Assembly: GCA_020073185.1 (NCBI GenBank)
Contig: JAIQFT010000006.1
Location: 41,173-105,172, forward strand
From: Terriglobia bacterium
GTDB lineage: Bacteria; Acidobacteriota; Terriglobia; Terriglobales; Acidobacteriaceae
DNA: 64,000 bases
Direction: 5' to 3'
The notes beneath the pieces were generated by a model. It did no database searches. It saw nothing but the letters and a program-made list of their open reading frames with translations, and had not been told where the DNA came from. The position numbers and the translations under genes are program-made. How positions within the stretch are numbered: position 1 is the stretch's first letter; every line of letters begins with the position of its first letter. Positions 26,924-35,225 of the stretch are shown here, one piece after another.

Positions 26924-29607
26924 GCGAATTCAGCGCCATCGGTAAGCCCGTCGCCTTCGTCGATGCGGCGGAGAAAACCACCGGCCATGGCAAATACACC
27001 GACGACCTCAGCGTGCCCGGAATGCTGATTGGGAAGATTCTTCATTCTCCGCATCCGCACGCGCGGATCAAGAGTACGGATACGTCGCGTGCGCGGGCGT
27101 TCCCGGGAGTCGTCGCCGTTATCACCGGCCATGATGCGCCGACGACGTACGGCATCCTGCCGATCGGCCACGACGAGCACGCGCTGGCGCTGGACAAAGT
27201 GCGCTATGTCGGGGACAACGTCGCATGCGTGGTGGCGGTGGATGAGGCGACAGCGGAAGAGGCGCTCGAGTTGATCGATGTCGAGTACGAGTTGCTGCCG
27301 GCGTGGTTCGATCCCGAGCAATCGATGAAGGCGGAGAGCGACTTCATTCATGAGAAGCGGCCACGCAATATCGAGAAGGAATATCACCACACCTTCGGCG
27401 ATCCGGACAAGGCGTTCGCCGAGGCGGACTACGTAGCCGAGGCGCGCTACGTCGCCAACGAGGTGACACACGCCGCCATGGAGCCACATTCCACGCTGGC
27501 GGCATTCGAGTTTGATCCGCAAACCGGAAAGCCGGGGCGGCTGACGGTGTGGTCGTCCACGCAGGTGCCCTACTATCTCCAGCACAAGCTCTCGCTGGTG
27601 CTGGACATTCCGATGTCGCAGATTCGCGTGATCAAGCCGCTGGTGGGCGGCGGCTTCGGCGGCAAAAGCGAGGTCATCCCGCTGGAAATCACGGCGGCCA
27701 TCGCGGCGCGCGCCGCCCACGCGCCGGTGAAGATCACCTATACGCGGGAAGAGGTTTTCTGGGCGCATCGCGGCCGGCCGCGCACCATCATGGACCTGAG
27801 AATGGGCGCGATGAACGACGGGCGAATCGTCGCCGTGGCGGCACGCGTAATCCAGGACGGCGGCGGGTACTGCTCCTACGGCCCGGTCACGATCTTGTAT
27901 TCCGGTGCGCTTCTGGGGGCGCTGTACGACATTCCCAACGTGCGCTACGACGGCTATCGCGTGCTGACCAACAAGCCGGCATGCGGCGCCATGCGCGGGC
28001 ACGGCACGGTGAATGTGCGCTTCGCTTTTGAATCGCAGCTTGACGAGATTGCGGCCGCGCTGAAGCTGGACCCGGCAGATATGCGGCGCAGGAATCTGCT
28101 GAAGCCGCCGTGCGTGACGGTGAACGGGCTGCGGGTGCTCAGTTACGGGTTGCGCGAGTGCATCGAGAAGGTCGTGGAACGATCCAAGTGGAGCGAGAAG
28201 CGTGGCTCTGCGGCTAACGGCCAACCGCCAATGGCCAACGGCGATTCACTCCGCCGCGGTCTCGGCATTGCCTGCTCGCACTACGTCAGCGGCGCGGCGA
28301 ATTCCATCATCCGTTCCGACATGCCGCACTCCACGGTGAACCTCAAGGTGGACCGCGACGGCGGCGTGGTGGCGTACACCGGCGCGTCAGAAATCGGGCA
28401 GGGCTCGGACACCATGACCGCGCAGATCATTGCCGAAGTTCTGGGTTGCGATTTGTCGCGCGTCAAGGTGGTTGCCGCCGACACCGACCTCACGCCGATT
28501 GATCTGGGTTCGTATTCCAGCCGCGTGACATTTATGAACGGCAACGCGTCGCTGCGCGCGGCCGAAGAGGTGAAGAAGAAGATCGCCAGTGCGGCTGCGC
28601 GCAGGCTGGATTGCGCCATTGAAGACGTTGTATTTCGCGGCGACAAAGTCTTCCGCAGAGGCACAGAGAATGTGGCGCGGGCGTCCTTGCCCGCGAATTC
28701 TACCCAGCAAACAGCCTCGATCCTTGCCGGCAAAGATCGTCCAACTGGGGCTGCGGGCGAGGGAGCGCGCTCGCCCTCGAGCGCGGTGAAGGCCCAAGGT
28801 CGCGTGGAGGGCCAGATTCTGCGCGGCTCGGTCCAGCAGAAGAGAAAGAATGAAGACGAAGGCCCCCGAGACTGGATGAGCTTCGAAGAGGCCGTGGTCG
28901 CGGCGATTGAGTTCAGCGGCGCGCTCACCGGCACCGGGTCGTACGCGCCGCCGGCGGAGGCGCGTGGCGGGCAGTTCAAGGGCGCAGGAGTCGGTCCATC
29001 GCCGGCGTACTCGTATTCCGCGCAGGTGGCAGAGGTCAGCGTGGACGAGGAGACCGGCGCGGTCACCGTCCACAAGATCTGGGCGGCGCACGATTGCGGG
29101 CGCGCGCTGAATCCGGTCGCGGTCGAGGGCCAGGTGATCGGCTCAGTGTGGATGGGGCTGGGGCAGGCGCTGGAAGAAGAGATGGTGTGGAAGGACGGCC
29201 TGCTGATGAACCCCGGCCTGCTCGAGTACAGATCGCCGTCGGCGGCGGAGTCGCCGGAAATCGAGTGCATGATCGTGGAGAGCATTGATCCCGAGGGTCC
29301 GTTCGGCGCCAAGGAAGCGGGCGAAGGCTCGCTGGCGGCGACGATTCCTGCGATCTCGAACGCGATCTACGATGCGGTTGGCGTGCGGCTGCGGGAAGTG
29401 CCGTTCACGCCGGAACGCGTGCTCGCGGCGCTCCGCGCGAAAAAAGGCGACAAGAAGTTGAACATGACGCGCGACGTGGACCCGACCGCGCCCGCGACTT
29501 TCCCCGAACACGGCGGCGCGCTCTGCTTCAAGGGCAGAGGCCCGGCGCGGCACCCACTCGATGTGGCGCGGGCGCCCTCGCCCGCGGACCTGGGAGGCGA
29601 CCGCTGA
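26920..29607 (+). CDS. hcrA: 4-hydroxybenzoyl-CoA reductase alpha subunit (molybdopterin-binding)
   Basis: This 895-residue subunit binds the molybdenum cofactor and is expected to dehydroxylate 4-hydroxybenzoyl-CoA to benzoyl-CoA. Xanthine-dehydrogenase-family motifs include GKPVAFVDAAEKTTGHGKYT, GGGFGGKSEVIPLEITAAIA (about 243), CGAMRGHGTVNVRFAFESQL (about 353), GASEIGQGSDTMTAQIIAEV and the C-terminal GPFGAKEAGEGSLAATIPAI. It is about 125 residues longer than the 769-residue Thauera subunit. The excess maps to repeat-derived inserts: a heptad array near residue 432, a repeat-rich segment near 585-645 and a repeat-derived C-terminal tail. The active-site motifs are outside these inserts. Confidence 0.87.
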   Translation: MSEFSAIGKPVAFVDAAEKTTGHGKYTDDLSVPGMLIGKILHSPHPHARIKSTDTSRARAFPGVVAVITGHDAPTTYGILPIGHDEHALALDKVRYVGDNVACVVAVDEATAEEALELIDVEYELLPAWFDPEQSMKAESDFIHEKRPRNIEKEYHHTFGDPDKAFAEADYVAEARYVANEVTHAAMEPHSTLAAFEFDPQTGKPGRLTVWSSTQVPYYLQHKLSLVLDIPMSQIRVIKPLVGGGFGGKSEVIPLEITAAIAARAAHAPVKITYTREEVFWAHRGRPRTIMDLRMGAMNDGRIVAVAARVIQDGGGYCSYGPVTILYSGALLGALYDIPNVRYDGYRVLTNKPACGAMRGHGTVNVRFAFESQLDEIAAALKLDPADMRRRNLLKPPCVTVNGLRVLSYGLRECIEKVVERSKWSEKRGSAANGQPPMANGDSLRRGLGIACSHYVSGAANSIIRSDMPHSTVNLKVDRDGGVVAYTGASEIGQGSDTMTAQIIAEVLGCDLSRVKVVAADTDLTPIDLGSYSSRVTFMNGNASLRAAEEVKKKIASAAARRLDCAIEDVVFRGDKVFRRGTENVARASLPANSTQQTASILAGKDRPTGAAGEGARSPSSAVKAQGRVEGQILRGSVQQKRKNEDEGPRDWMSFEEAVVAAIEFSGALTGTGSYAPPAEARGGQFKGAGVGPSPAYSYSAQVAEVSVDEETGAVTVHKIWAAHDCGRALNPVAVEGQVIGSVWMGLGQALEEEMVWKDGLLMNPGLLEYRSPSAAESPEIECMIVESIDPEGPFGAKEAGEGSLAATIPAISNAIYDAVGVRLREVPFTPERVLAALRAKKGDKKLNMTRDVDPTAPATFPEHGGALCFKGRGPARHPLDVARAPSPADLGGDR
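28211..28241. repeat. In-frame heptanucleotide array inside hcrA
   Basis: Units CGGCTAA, CGGCCAA, CCGCCAA, TGGCCAA, CGG run in exact 7-nt register and differ from the intergenic arm at 26069-26096 at two positions. They encode a Gly/Asn/Pro/Ala-rich stretch in HcrA. Confidence 0.85.
28671..28695 (+). repeat. 25-bp TGTGGCGCGGGCG repeat, copy 1 inside hcrA
   Basis: This matches 29562-29586 at 23 of 25 positions; both are inside hcrA in the same reading frame, encoding VARASLPA here and VARAPSPA there. The GCGGGCG...CGCCCGC arms are self-complementary. Confidence 0.75.
29562..29586 (+). repeat. 25-bp TGTGGCGCGGGCG repeat, copy 2 at the hcrA 3' end
   Basis: This is the second copy of the repeat at 28671-28695, located in the last codons of hcrA just before the hcrB start. 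Confidence 0.75.
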
Positions 29608-30635
29608 TGTCGCTCCCTGAATTTCAACTTCTCCGTCCGCCCGCGCTCGCCGAAGCCATCGACCTGGTGGCAAAGCACGAGGCCAGTGCACAGATCGTGG
29701 CCGGAGGCACGGATCTGATTCCGTCCTTGCGCCAGCATTTGTTCGCGCCGCGCTGGTTGATTGACATTCGGGGCATTAGCGAACTGCGCGGCATTCGTGC
29801 GCGTGACGGTGGGCTGGAAATCGGCGCGCTAACTACGCTCACTGCGATCGAGCGCTCACAGGAGATCGCGCGCACCTATCCTGTGCTGCACGAGGCGGTG
29901 AAAACTGTTGCCTCGCCCCTGCTGCGCAACATGGGCACGATCGGCGGAAACATCTGCCTGGACACGCGCTGTCTCTGGTACAACCAATCGTTGCCGTGGC
30001 GGAAGTCGTGCGGGTTCTGCATTAAGAAAGACGGCGACCTATGCCACGTCGCGCCCGGAGGGACGAAGTGTTGGGCGGCGTTTTCCGGCGACACGCCGCC
30101 GGCGCTGCTCTGCCTGGAGGCGGAGATCGAAATTGCCGGACCGCAGGGCACGCGCCGTGTCCCACTCAGCGAGTTCTACACCAACCTGGGCGACGCGCGC
30201 ATCAATCTCCGAAACAATGAGCTGCTCACGCGCGTGCTGCTGCCGGCGCGGACCGCGGGCTGGCGCGGCGTCTATCGCAAGCTGCGCATTCGCGGGTCGA
30301 TTGATTATCCGCTCGCTGGGATCGCGGTGGCGCTGAAACATAGCAACGGGCACGTGGCCGATGCGAGGGTCGCAATCACCGCTGTCAATCCGGCGCCGCT
30401 GCTGGTGAAAGGCGCAACCGAGGCGCTGGCGGGAAGGAAAGTGAACGAGGAGATCGCGCTGCACGTCGGCGAGCTGGCGGCGCGCACCGCCAAGCCGCTG
30501 ACGACATCGGCGCTGACGCCGGAGTACCGCCGTGAGATGATTCGGGTGTTTTCCAAGCGCGCCGTATTGGAAGCTGCGGCCATCGACCAAAGCCTACCCC
30601 GAGCGCAGCCGAGGGGACCATCGACCGTCGACTGA
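29607..30635 (+). CDS. hcrB: 4-hydroxybenzoyl-CoA reductase beta subunit (FAD and extra [4Fe-4S])
   Basis: This 342-residue flavoprotein subunit has the FAD motifs IVAGGTDLIPSLRQ (about 30-43) and MGTIGGNICLDTRCLWYNQS (about 109). Between the FAD lobes it carries the segment unique to 4-hydroxybenzoyl-CoA reductases, with Cys 122, 138, 146 and 155, the same numbers reported for the [4Fe-4S] ligands of the Thauera enzyme (KSCGFCIKKDGDLCHVAP then KCWAAFSGD). That insert separates it from ordinary xanthine dehydrogenase FAD subunits. The start overlaps the hcrA stop (TGATG) and the end overlaps the amidohydrolase start. The final residues (SLPRAQPRGPSTVD) come from a dispersed repeat. Confidence 0.93.
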   Translation: MSLPEFQLLRPPALAEAIDLVAKHEASAQIVAGGTDLIPSLRQHLFAPRWLIDIRGISELRGIRARDGGLEIGALTTLTAIERSQEIARTYPVLHEAVKTVASPLLRNMGTIGGNICLDTRCLWYNQSLPWRKSCGFCIKKDGDLCHVAPGGTKCWAAFSGDTPPALLCLEAEIEIAGPQGTRRVPLSEFYTNLGDARINLRNNELLTRVLLPARTAGWRGVYRKLRIRGSIDYPLAGIAVALKHSNGHVADARVAITAVNPAPLLVKGATEALAGRKVNEEIALHVGELAARTAKPLTTSALTPEYRREMIRVFSKRAVLEAAAIDQSLPRAQPRGPSTVD

Positions 30636-30637
30636 TG
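30617..30637. repeat. Short heptad array at the hcrB / amidohydrolase junction
   Basis: Three 7-nt units (ACCATCG, ACCGTCG, ACTGATG) cover the hcrB stop and the next ATG. They resemble the CGACC-type arms in smc (41318-41345). A CCCCGAGCGCAGCCGAGGGG palindrome lies just upstream. Confidence 0.6.
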
Positions 30638-31477
30638 ATTACCGACTGCCATATCCATATTCACCCGCCCGACCTGGTGCTCAAGCCCGGGGCGCAGGCG
30701 CTAATGGAGGCGAGCGCCGATTACGAGCGCATGCGCCAGTTTGCGCGCTCGCCTGCATCGTTTCTGAAGTACCTGGACAGCATCGAGGTGGACCGCGCGG
30801 TGCTGATCGGATCGGTGTCACCGGAAGTGATCGGCCTGGATTCCAGCATCAACGGGTATTACGCCGAATATGCGCGCACCGATCCGCGGCGGCTGATCCC
30901 CTGCGGCGGGCTGCATCCGCGCTATGCGCAGAATTTCATGGCCGAACTGGACGATTTTCTGCGGCTCGGCATTCGCGTCATCAAGATTCATCCGCCGCAC
31001 CAGCTTTTCTACCCCAACGATTACCTCAACGGGCTGACCGAACTCGAACTCCTCTATCGTGCGGGGGAAGCGAACGGGATTCCGGTCATGTTCCACACCG
31101 GAACGTCCATTTTTCCGGGAGCGCGCAACCGCTACGGCGATCCCATTTACATCGACGACGTCGCCGTGGATTTCCCGGAGCTGAAGATCGTGATGGCGCA
31201 TGGCGGGCGTCCGCTGTGGATGGACACGGCGTTCTTCCTGTTGCGGCGCCACGCCAACGTTTATCTCGATATCAGCAGCATCCCGCCGCGCCAGCTTCTC
31301 AACTGGTTTCCGCGGCTGGAGGAGATCGCGCACAAGACCATGTTCGGCAGCGACTGGCCCGGCCCGGGCGGAGTGGACATCCGCCGCAATATCGATGCCA
31401 TCCGTGCGCTGCCGCTGTCGGAGACAGCGAAGGGACAGATTCTCGGCAAGACGGCGCTCGGCATCTGGCCGGAATAA
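30635..31477 (+). CDS. Amidohydrolase-2 family metal-dependent hydrolase
   Basis: This 280-residue TIM-barrel hydrolase belongs to the PF04909-like group, which also includes ACMSD-type decarboxylases. Metal-ligand motifs visible are DCHIHIHPP (residues 3-11), the His in PVMFHTGTS (about 155), MAHGGRPLWMD (about 188) and the Asp in MFGSDWPGPGG (about 240). The start overlaps the hcrB stop, so it is the last gene of the operon. A C-C hydrolase or decarboxylase role on a ring-opened intermediate is possible, but not shown by sequence. Confidence 0.88.
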   Translation: MITDCHIHIHPPDLVLKPGAQALMEASADYERMRQFARSPASFLKYLDSIEVDRAVLIGSVSPEVIGLDSSINGYYAEYARTDPRRLIPCGGLHPRYAQNFMAELDDFLRLGIRVIKIHPPHQLFYPNDYLNGLTELELLYRAGEANGIPVMFHTGTSIFPGARNRYGDPIYIDDVAVDFPELKIVMAHGGRPLWMDTAFFLLRRHANVYLDISSIPPRQLLNWFPRLEEIAHKTMFGSDWPGPGGVDIRRNIDAIRALPLSETAKGQILGKTALGIWPE

Positions 31478-31490
31478 TCGGAAACAACGA

Positions 31491-31560
31491 GCCACGGATC
31501 GCCACGGATTGTCACGGTTCAAATAAGCATTTCCGTGTGCATCCGTGTCAATCCGCGGCT
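31491..31560. repeat. Ten-nucleotide-unit array with inverted arms between convergent genes
   Basis: Left arm GCCACGGATC, GCCACGGATT, GTCACGGTTC (31491-31520) and right arm TTCCGTGTGC, ATCCGTGTCA, ATCCGCGGCT (31531-31560) are in exact 10-nt register and reverse complementary. It sits between the end of the aromatic operon and the end of the S46 peptidase gene. Confidence 0.8.
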
Positions 31561-31575
31561 ATTTGCTTTTCGCGC

Positions 31576-33690
31576 CTACTTCTTGGCCGCCGCGGCCGAA
31601 CTTCCGGCTAGTTCATCCGCCAGACGCGTGGCGCCGTAGATATTGCGCAGCGCTTCCAGGATGCCGCGCGAATCCACGTGCAACGAGCGGCCGATCTCGT
31701 CTTCGTACTGAAAATTCCACGGCAGCGACTGGATGTTCCCATCGAAGATAATGCCCACCACGTCACCCGCCTTGTTCACCACCGGGCTGCCGGAATTACC
31801 GCCGATGATGTCCGCGGTTTCGATGGCATTGAGGGGCGTGTCGAGCTTGATCTTCGATTTGTTCTGCATCCAGCTCTGCGGCAGCCGGTAAGGCGGCTTG
31901 CTAGAGTGCTTGGCGGCGTGCTCGAACGCGCCGGCAAAGGTGGTGAAGTACGGCAGCTTGGTGCCGGCGGATGCGACGTCGCCACGCCCGTCCTCCGTGT
32001 ACCCCTTCACCACGCCGTAGCTGAGGCGGAGGGTGAAGGTGGCGTCGGGATAGGTGTCGGTGCCGAGCTCGGCAAAGCGGATCTTGGACAGCGTGGCGCC
32101 GGTGCGGCGTTCCACCGATTCCACCTGGTCTTCATACTGCTTGCGGTACTTGCGCGCTTCCGGATCGAGGTTGCGCATGGCAACGATCAGCGGATCGGTG
32201 CTGGCGTTCACCGCCGCCTCGCCGCCCGCATAGAGCTGCTTGCGGACGGCAACGTCGTCGAGCTTGGTGCCGTCCATCAACGCCTTGGCTGCCTGCGCCG
32301 GCTCCTGCCCCTTCAGCACCTGGGCGACGGCGGGGTCATGGCCGAGATCACGCTGCATCTGCCGCAGCGACTCGGTCACGGTTATGGTTTCCAGGTCCTT
32401 GTAGATGGGTGCGGTGGAGAACAATTGCTGCTCGACCGACGAGAGCGCGGATTCGCGATACTCGCGCAGGCGCTCGCCATTCGGCTTTTGCTTTTCGACG
32501 GCGGCGCGGACCAGGATTCGGGCAATCCCGGGAAGGTCGCCGCGCAGTCCCTGCCGCCGCTCCAGGTAGATGTACGGCAGGTAGATCTGCTTGTAGACAC
32601 TCTCCGCCTGCGCAACTTTCGCCCACGGATCGCCGAATTTCTGCTTCTTCTGAGGATCGGAAGCGACGCCCTGCTTCAGCTTGTCTTCGTCCTGCTGCTT
32701 TTGCGCCATCAGCTTCTTGTCGAGCAGGCCGGACTGATAGCCGGTCAGCGCTTTCAGTGAGTTCTCCATGCCGAAGATATCTTCCTGCGCGCGCCGCGCG
32801 TTTTCCGGAGACTGGGCGGAAAAGCTCTTCAACGTTTGGATCATCTCCCGCAGCGATTTCAGCCGCCACGGATAGCTGGTGTCGCGCAGGAACTCCAGTT
32901 GTGCCATGGTCAGCAGGCGTCCGGTGGAGCCGGGATTGCCGGGGACGAAGATCAGGTCGCCCTCGCTGGCACCGGCCTTGGACCACCTCAAAGAATGGGT
33001 GAGGTCGACCGGCTTATTGTTCTCATACACGCGGAAAAAAGTGATGTCCAGGTCGTAGCGCGGGTATTCGAAATTGTCGGGATCGCCGCCGAAGAACGCG
33101 GCTTCAAACTCGGGTGCGAACACCAGCCGCACGTCAGTGTACTTTTTGTAGCGATAGAGCTGGAACATGCCCCCCGCGTACAAGGTGACGATGTCGCAGC
33201 GCAAGCCGGTGCTCTTGGCGCAGTCGCTCTCGATCGCCGACATGGCAGCGCGCTGGGCGGCGCCGGCCTCGGCCGCCGACGAGCCGGGCTTCGCCGCGCT
33301 CTGAATCTGTTGCGTGACGTCCTCAATGCTCTGCAGCACGTTCAATTCCAGGTCGGGGCATTTGGCCTCGTCCGCCTGCGTTTTGGCGTAGAAGCCGGTT
33401 TTCATGTAGTCCTTGCCGCCGGTGGAAAGCTGCTGCACACAGACGGCGCCCACGTGATGGTTGGTGAACGTCAGGCCATGCGGGGAGACAAACGAACCCG
33501 AGCCGCCGTTGTTAAACCGCACCGACGACAACCGCACGTTGTCCAGCCACGCTTGCGTGGGTTCGAATCCGTACTTGGCTTTCACACGGGCCTTGGGAAA
33601 AGCGTTGAACAGCCACATGCCCTCGTCGGCCGACGCGATTCCGGCCAGAATTATTGCGATACCGATGAATAGAACTGCGCGTTTCAACAT
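31576..33690 (-). CDS. S46 family dipeptidyl-peptidase
   Basis: This is a secreted peptidase of about 704 residues from the ATG at 33690, which has GGGAGA at a good distance; upstream in-frame Met codons lack this. A signal peptide (LKRAVLFIGIAIILAGIASA) precedes the mature start DEGMWLF, typical of DPP7/DPP11. The catalytic triad is visible: His in GLTFTNHHVGAV (about 84), Asp in YPRYDLDITFFR (about 210) and Ser in GGNSGSPVVNKAGDVVGIIF (about 640). S46 enzymes release dipeptides from peptide N-termini in the periplasm. The residue that selects acidic versus hydrophobic substrates was not assigned. Confidence 0.95.
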   Translation of the reverse strand: MLKRAVLFIGIAIILAGIASADEGMWLFNAFPKARVKAKYGFEPTQAWLDNVRLSSVRFNNGGSGSFVSPHGLTFTNHHVGAVCVQQLSTGGKDYMKTGFYAKTQADEAKCPDLELNVLQSIEDVTQQIQSAAKPGSSAAEAGAAQRAAMSAIESDCAKSTGLRCDIVTLYAGGMFQLYRYKKYTDVRLVFAPEFEAAFFGGDPDNFEYPRYDLDITFFRVYENNKPVDLTHSLRWSKAGASEGDLIFVPGNPGSTGRLLTMAQLEFLRDTSYPWRLKSLREMIQTLKSFSAQSPENARRAQEDIFGMENSLKALTGYQSGLLDKKLMAQKQQDEDKLKQGVASDPQKKQKFGDPWAKVAQAESVYKQIYLPYIYLERRQGLRGDLPGIARILVRAAVEKQKPNGERLREYRESALSSVEQQLFSTAPIYKDLETITVTESLRQMQRDLGHDPAVAQVLKGQEPAQAAKALMDGTKLDDVAVRKQLYAGGEAAVNASTDPLIVAMRNLDPEARKYRKQYEDQVESVERRTGATLSKIRFAELGTDTYPDATFTLRLSYGVVKGYTEDGRGDVASAGTKLPYFTTFAGAFEHAAKHSSKPPYRLPQSWMQNKSKIKLDTPLNAIETADIIGGNSGSPVVNKAGDVVGIIFDGNIQSLPWNFQYEDEIGRSLHVDSRGILEALRNIYGATRLADELAGSSAAAAKK

Positions 33691-33865
33691 GCTCGATCTC
33701 CCATGCCGGTCCGGCATGACTGCGAGTTTCACAAATGTAAGAACCGTCGCCGCCGCACTACTGCGGCTGGCGAGAATCACGAAACTCCTGAATATACGCT
33801 GGCGCGCGCTGCCCGGCAACGCCGCGCCGCTCATCCGCGTGCAGCTCTCCTTGGGCGGGACCAAT

Positions 33866-33894
33866 TTGGAATTGCCTCTGGTTTGCGGTATGGT
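33866..33894 (+). promoter_or_regulatory. Candidate promoter for citrate synthase
   Basis: TTGGAA (33866-33871) and TATGGT (33889-33894) are 17 bases apart, about 90 bases before the citrate synthase ATG, in the gap divergent from the S46 peptidase gene. Confidence 0.45.
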
Positions 33895-33981
33895 AACCGG
33901 TTCTCTCCGGCTGGGTGTCAGCGGCGGGGGACAGAGTCACTTGCGTGGCGTCCCGCATCAATAGGATTGCGAGGAGTTTTT

Positions 33982-35118
33982 ATGTCCAGCAGCACTCTTG
34001 CGCCCAAGGGCCTGGAAGGCGTAGTCGCGGCCGTATCGAGCATTTGTTATATCGACGGCGACCGTGGCATCCTGGCCTACCGCGGAATTGATATTCACGA
34101 ACTCGCCGACAATTCCACCTTCGAAGAAACCTGCTACTTGCTCTGGTTCGGCAAGCTGCCGGCCCGGGCCGAGTTGCGCGAATTCACGCGTGCGCTGGCC
34201 GAAGAGCGGAAATTGGACCCGGCGATCATCAACCTGCTGCGGCAATCGCCGCGTCATGCGCTGCCCATGGACGTGCTGCGCACCGTCGTGTCGGCGCTCT
34301 CCTTCTACGATCCCGAGGAGAGGGTCAACACCGCGGACGCGAATCTGCACAAGTCGCTGCGGTTGACCGCGCAGATCGCCATGATCGTCGCCGCCTACGA
34401 CCGCATCCGCAAGGGACGGCCGTTAGTTGAGCCCAACCGCTCGCTCTCCCACGCCGGAAATTTTCTGCTGATGCTGAATGGCGAGCCGCCGTCCAAGACC
34501 GCCGAACGCGCTCTGGACATTGCCCTCATCCTGCACGCCGACCATGAGCTGAATGCGTCCACCTTTGCCGCGCGTGTGACCGCGGCAACGCTCTCCGACA
34601 TGCATTCCGCGATCACCTCGGGCATCGGCGCGCTCAAAGGGCCGCTGCACGGCGGCGCCAACGAGGCGGTGTTCAAAATCCTGGAAGAGATTGCGAAAGC
34701 CGGCGCCGATCCGGTGGAGTACGTGAAGGGCTTGCTGGCGCAGAAGAAGAAAATTCCCGGCTTCGGCCACCGCGTCTATCACACCGAAGACCCGCGCGCC
34801 ACCCACCTGCGGCAGATGTCGCGCGAGCTGGGCGAGTCCAGCGGCCAGAGCCCATGGTTCGAGTATTCGCACAAGATCGAGCAGTTCATGAAGGCCGAAA
34901 AGAAGCTCAACGCCAACGTCGATTTCTATTCCGCCTCTACCTACCGCACCCTCGGCATAGACCTCGACCTGTTCACGCCGATTTTTGCCGTGTCGCGCAT
35001 CAGCGGCTGGACGGGGCACGTGATGGAACAGCTTGCCGACAATCGCCTCATCCGCCCGCGGGCGGATTACGTCGGCCCGGCCTACCCGCAGCACTACGTG
35101 CCGATTGATCGGCGGTGA
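33982..35118 (+). CDS. gltA: Citrate synthase (short, 2-methylcitrate-synthase-like form)
   Basis: This is a 378-residue enzyme from ATG 33982, with GAGGAG just upstream; the open frame extends 93 codons further without a start signal. It condenses acetyl-CoA (or propionyl-CoA) with oxaloacetate. The catalytic His lies in HADHELNASTF (about 184), the second His in GFGHRVYHTEDPRA (about 259) and the Asp in NANVDFYSAS (about 312). The short length fits the hexameric-independent type shared with PrpC, so 2-methylcitrate synthesis is possible; no prp genes are nearby. Confidence 0.94.
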   Translation: MSSSTLAPKGLEGVVAAVSSICYIDGDRGILAYRGIDIHELADNSTFEETCYLLWFGKLPARAELREFTRALAEERKLDPAIINLLRQSPRHALPMDVLRTVVSALSFYDPEERVNTADANLHKSLRLTAQIAMIVAAYDRIRKGRPLVEPNRSLSHAGNFLLMLNGEPPSKTAERALDIALILHADHELNASTFAARVTAATLSDMHSAITSGIGALKGPLHGGANEAVFKILEEIAKAGADPVEYVKGLLAQKKKIPGFGHRVYHTEDPRATHLRQMSRELGESSGQSPWFEYSHKIEQFMKAEKKLNANVDFYSASTYRTLGIDLDLFTPIFAVSRISGWTGHVMEQLADNRLIRPRADYVGPAYPQHYVPIDRR

Positions 35119-35135
35119 ACTTCCCAAACCGATTC

Positions 35136-35187
35136 GCCACAGAGACACAGAGGAGACAAAGCGCTCCGTGCCTCCGTGGCTCCCTGG
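35136..35187. repeat. Eight-nucleotide-unit array with inverted arms
   Basis: Left arm GCCACAGA, GACACAGA, GGAGACAA (35136-35159) and right arm CTCCGTGC, CTCCGTGG, CTCCCTGG (35164-35187) lie between the citrate synthase and cysteine desulfurase genes. Confidence 0.7.
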
Positions 35188-35225
35188 TAGATCACTCTCG
35201 AGTGTGACGGCGTAGAATAAAGGCG

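Noticed and set aside
33540..33580. GGTTCGAATCC, resembling a tRNA T-loop
   Set aside because: It lies inside the S46 peptidase gene, and no acceptor stem, D-arm or anticodon arm can be drawn around it.
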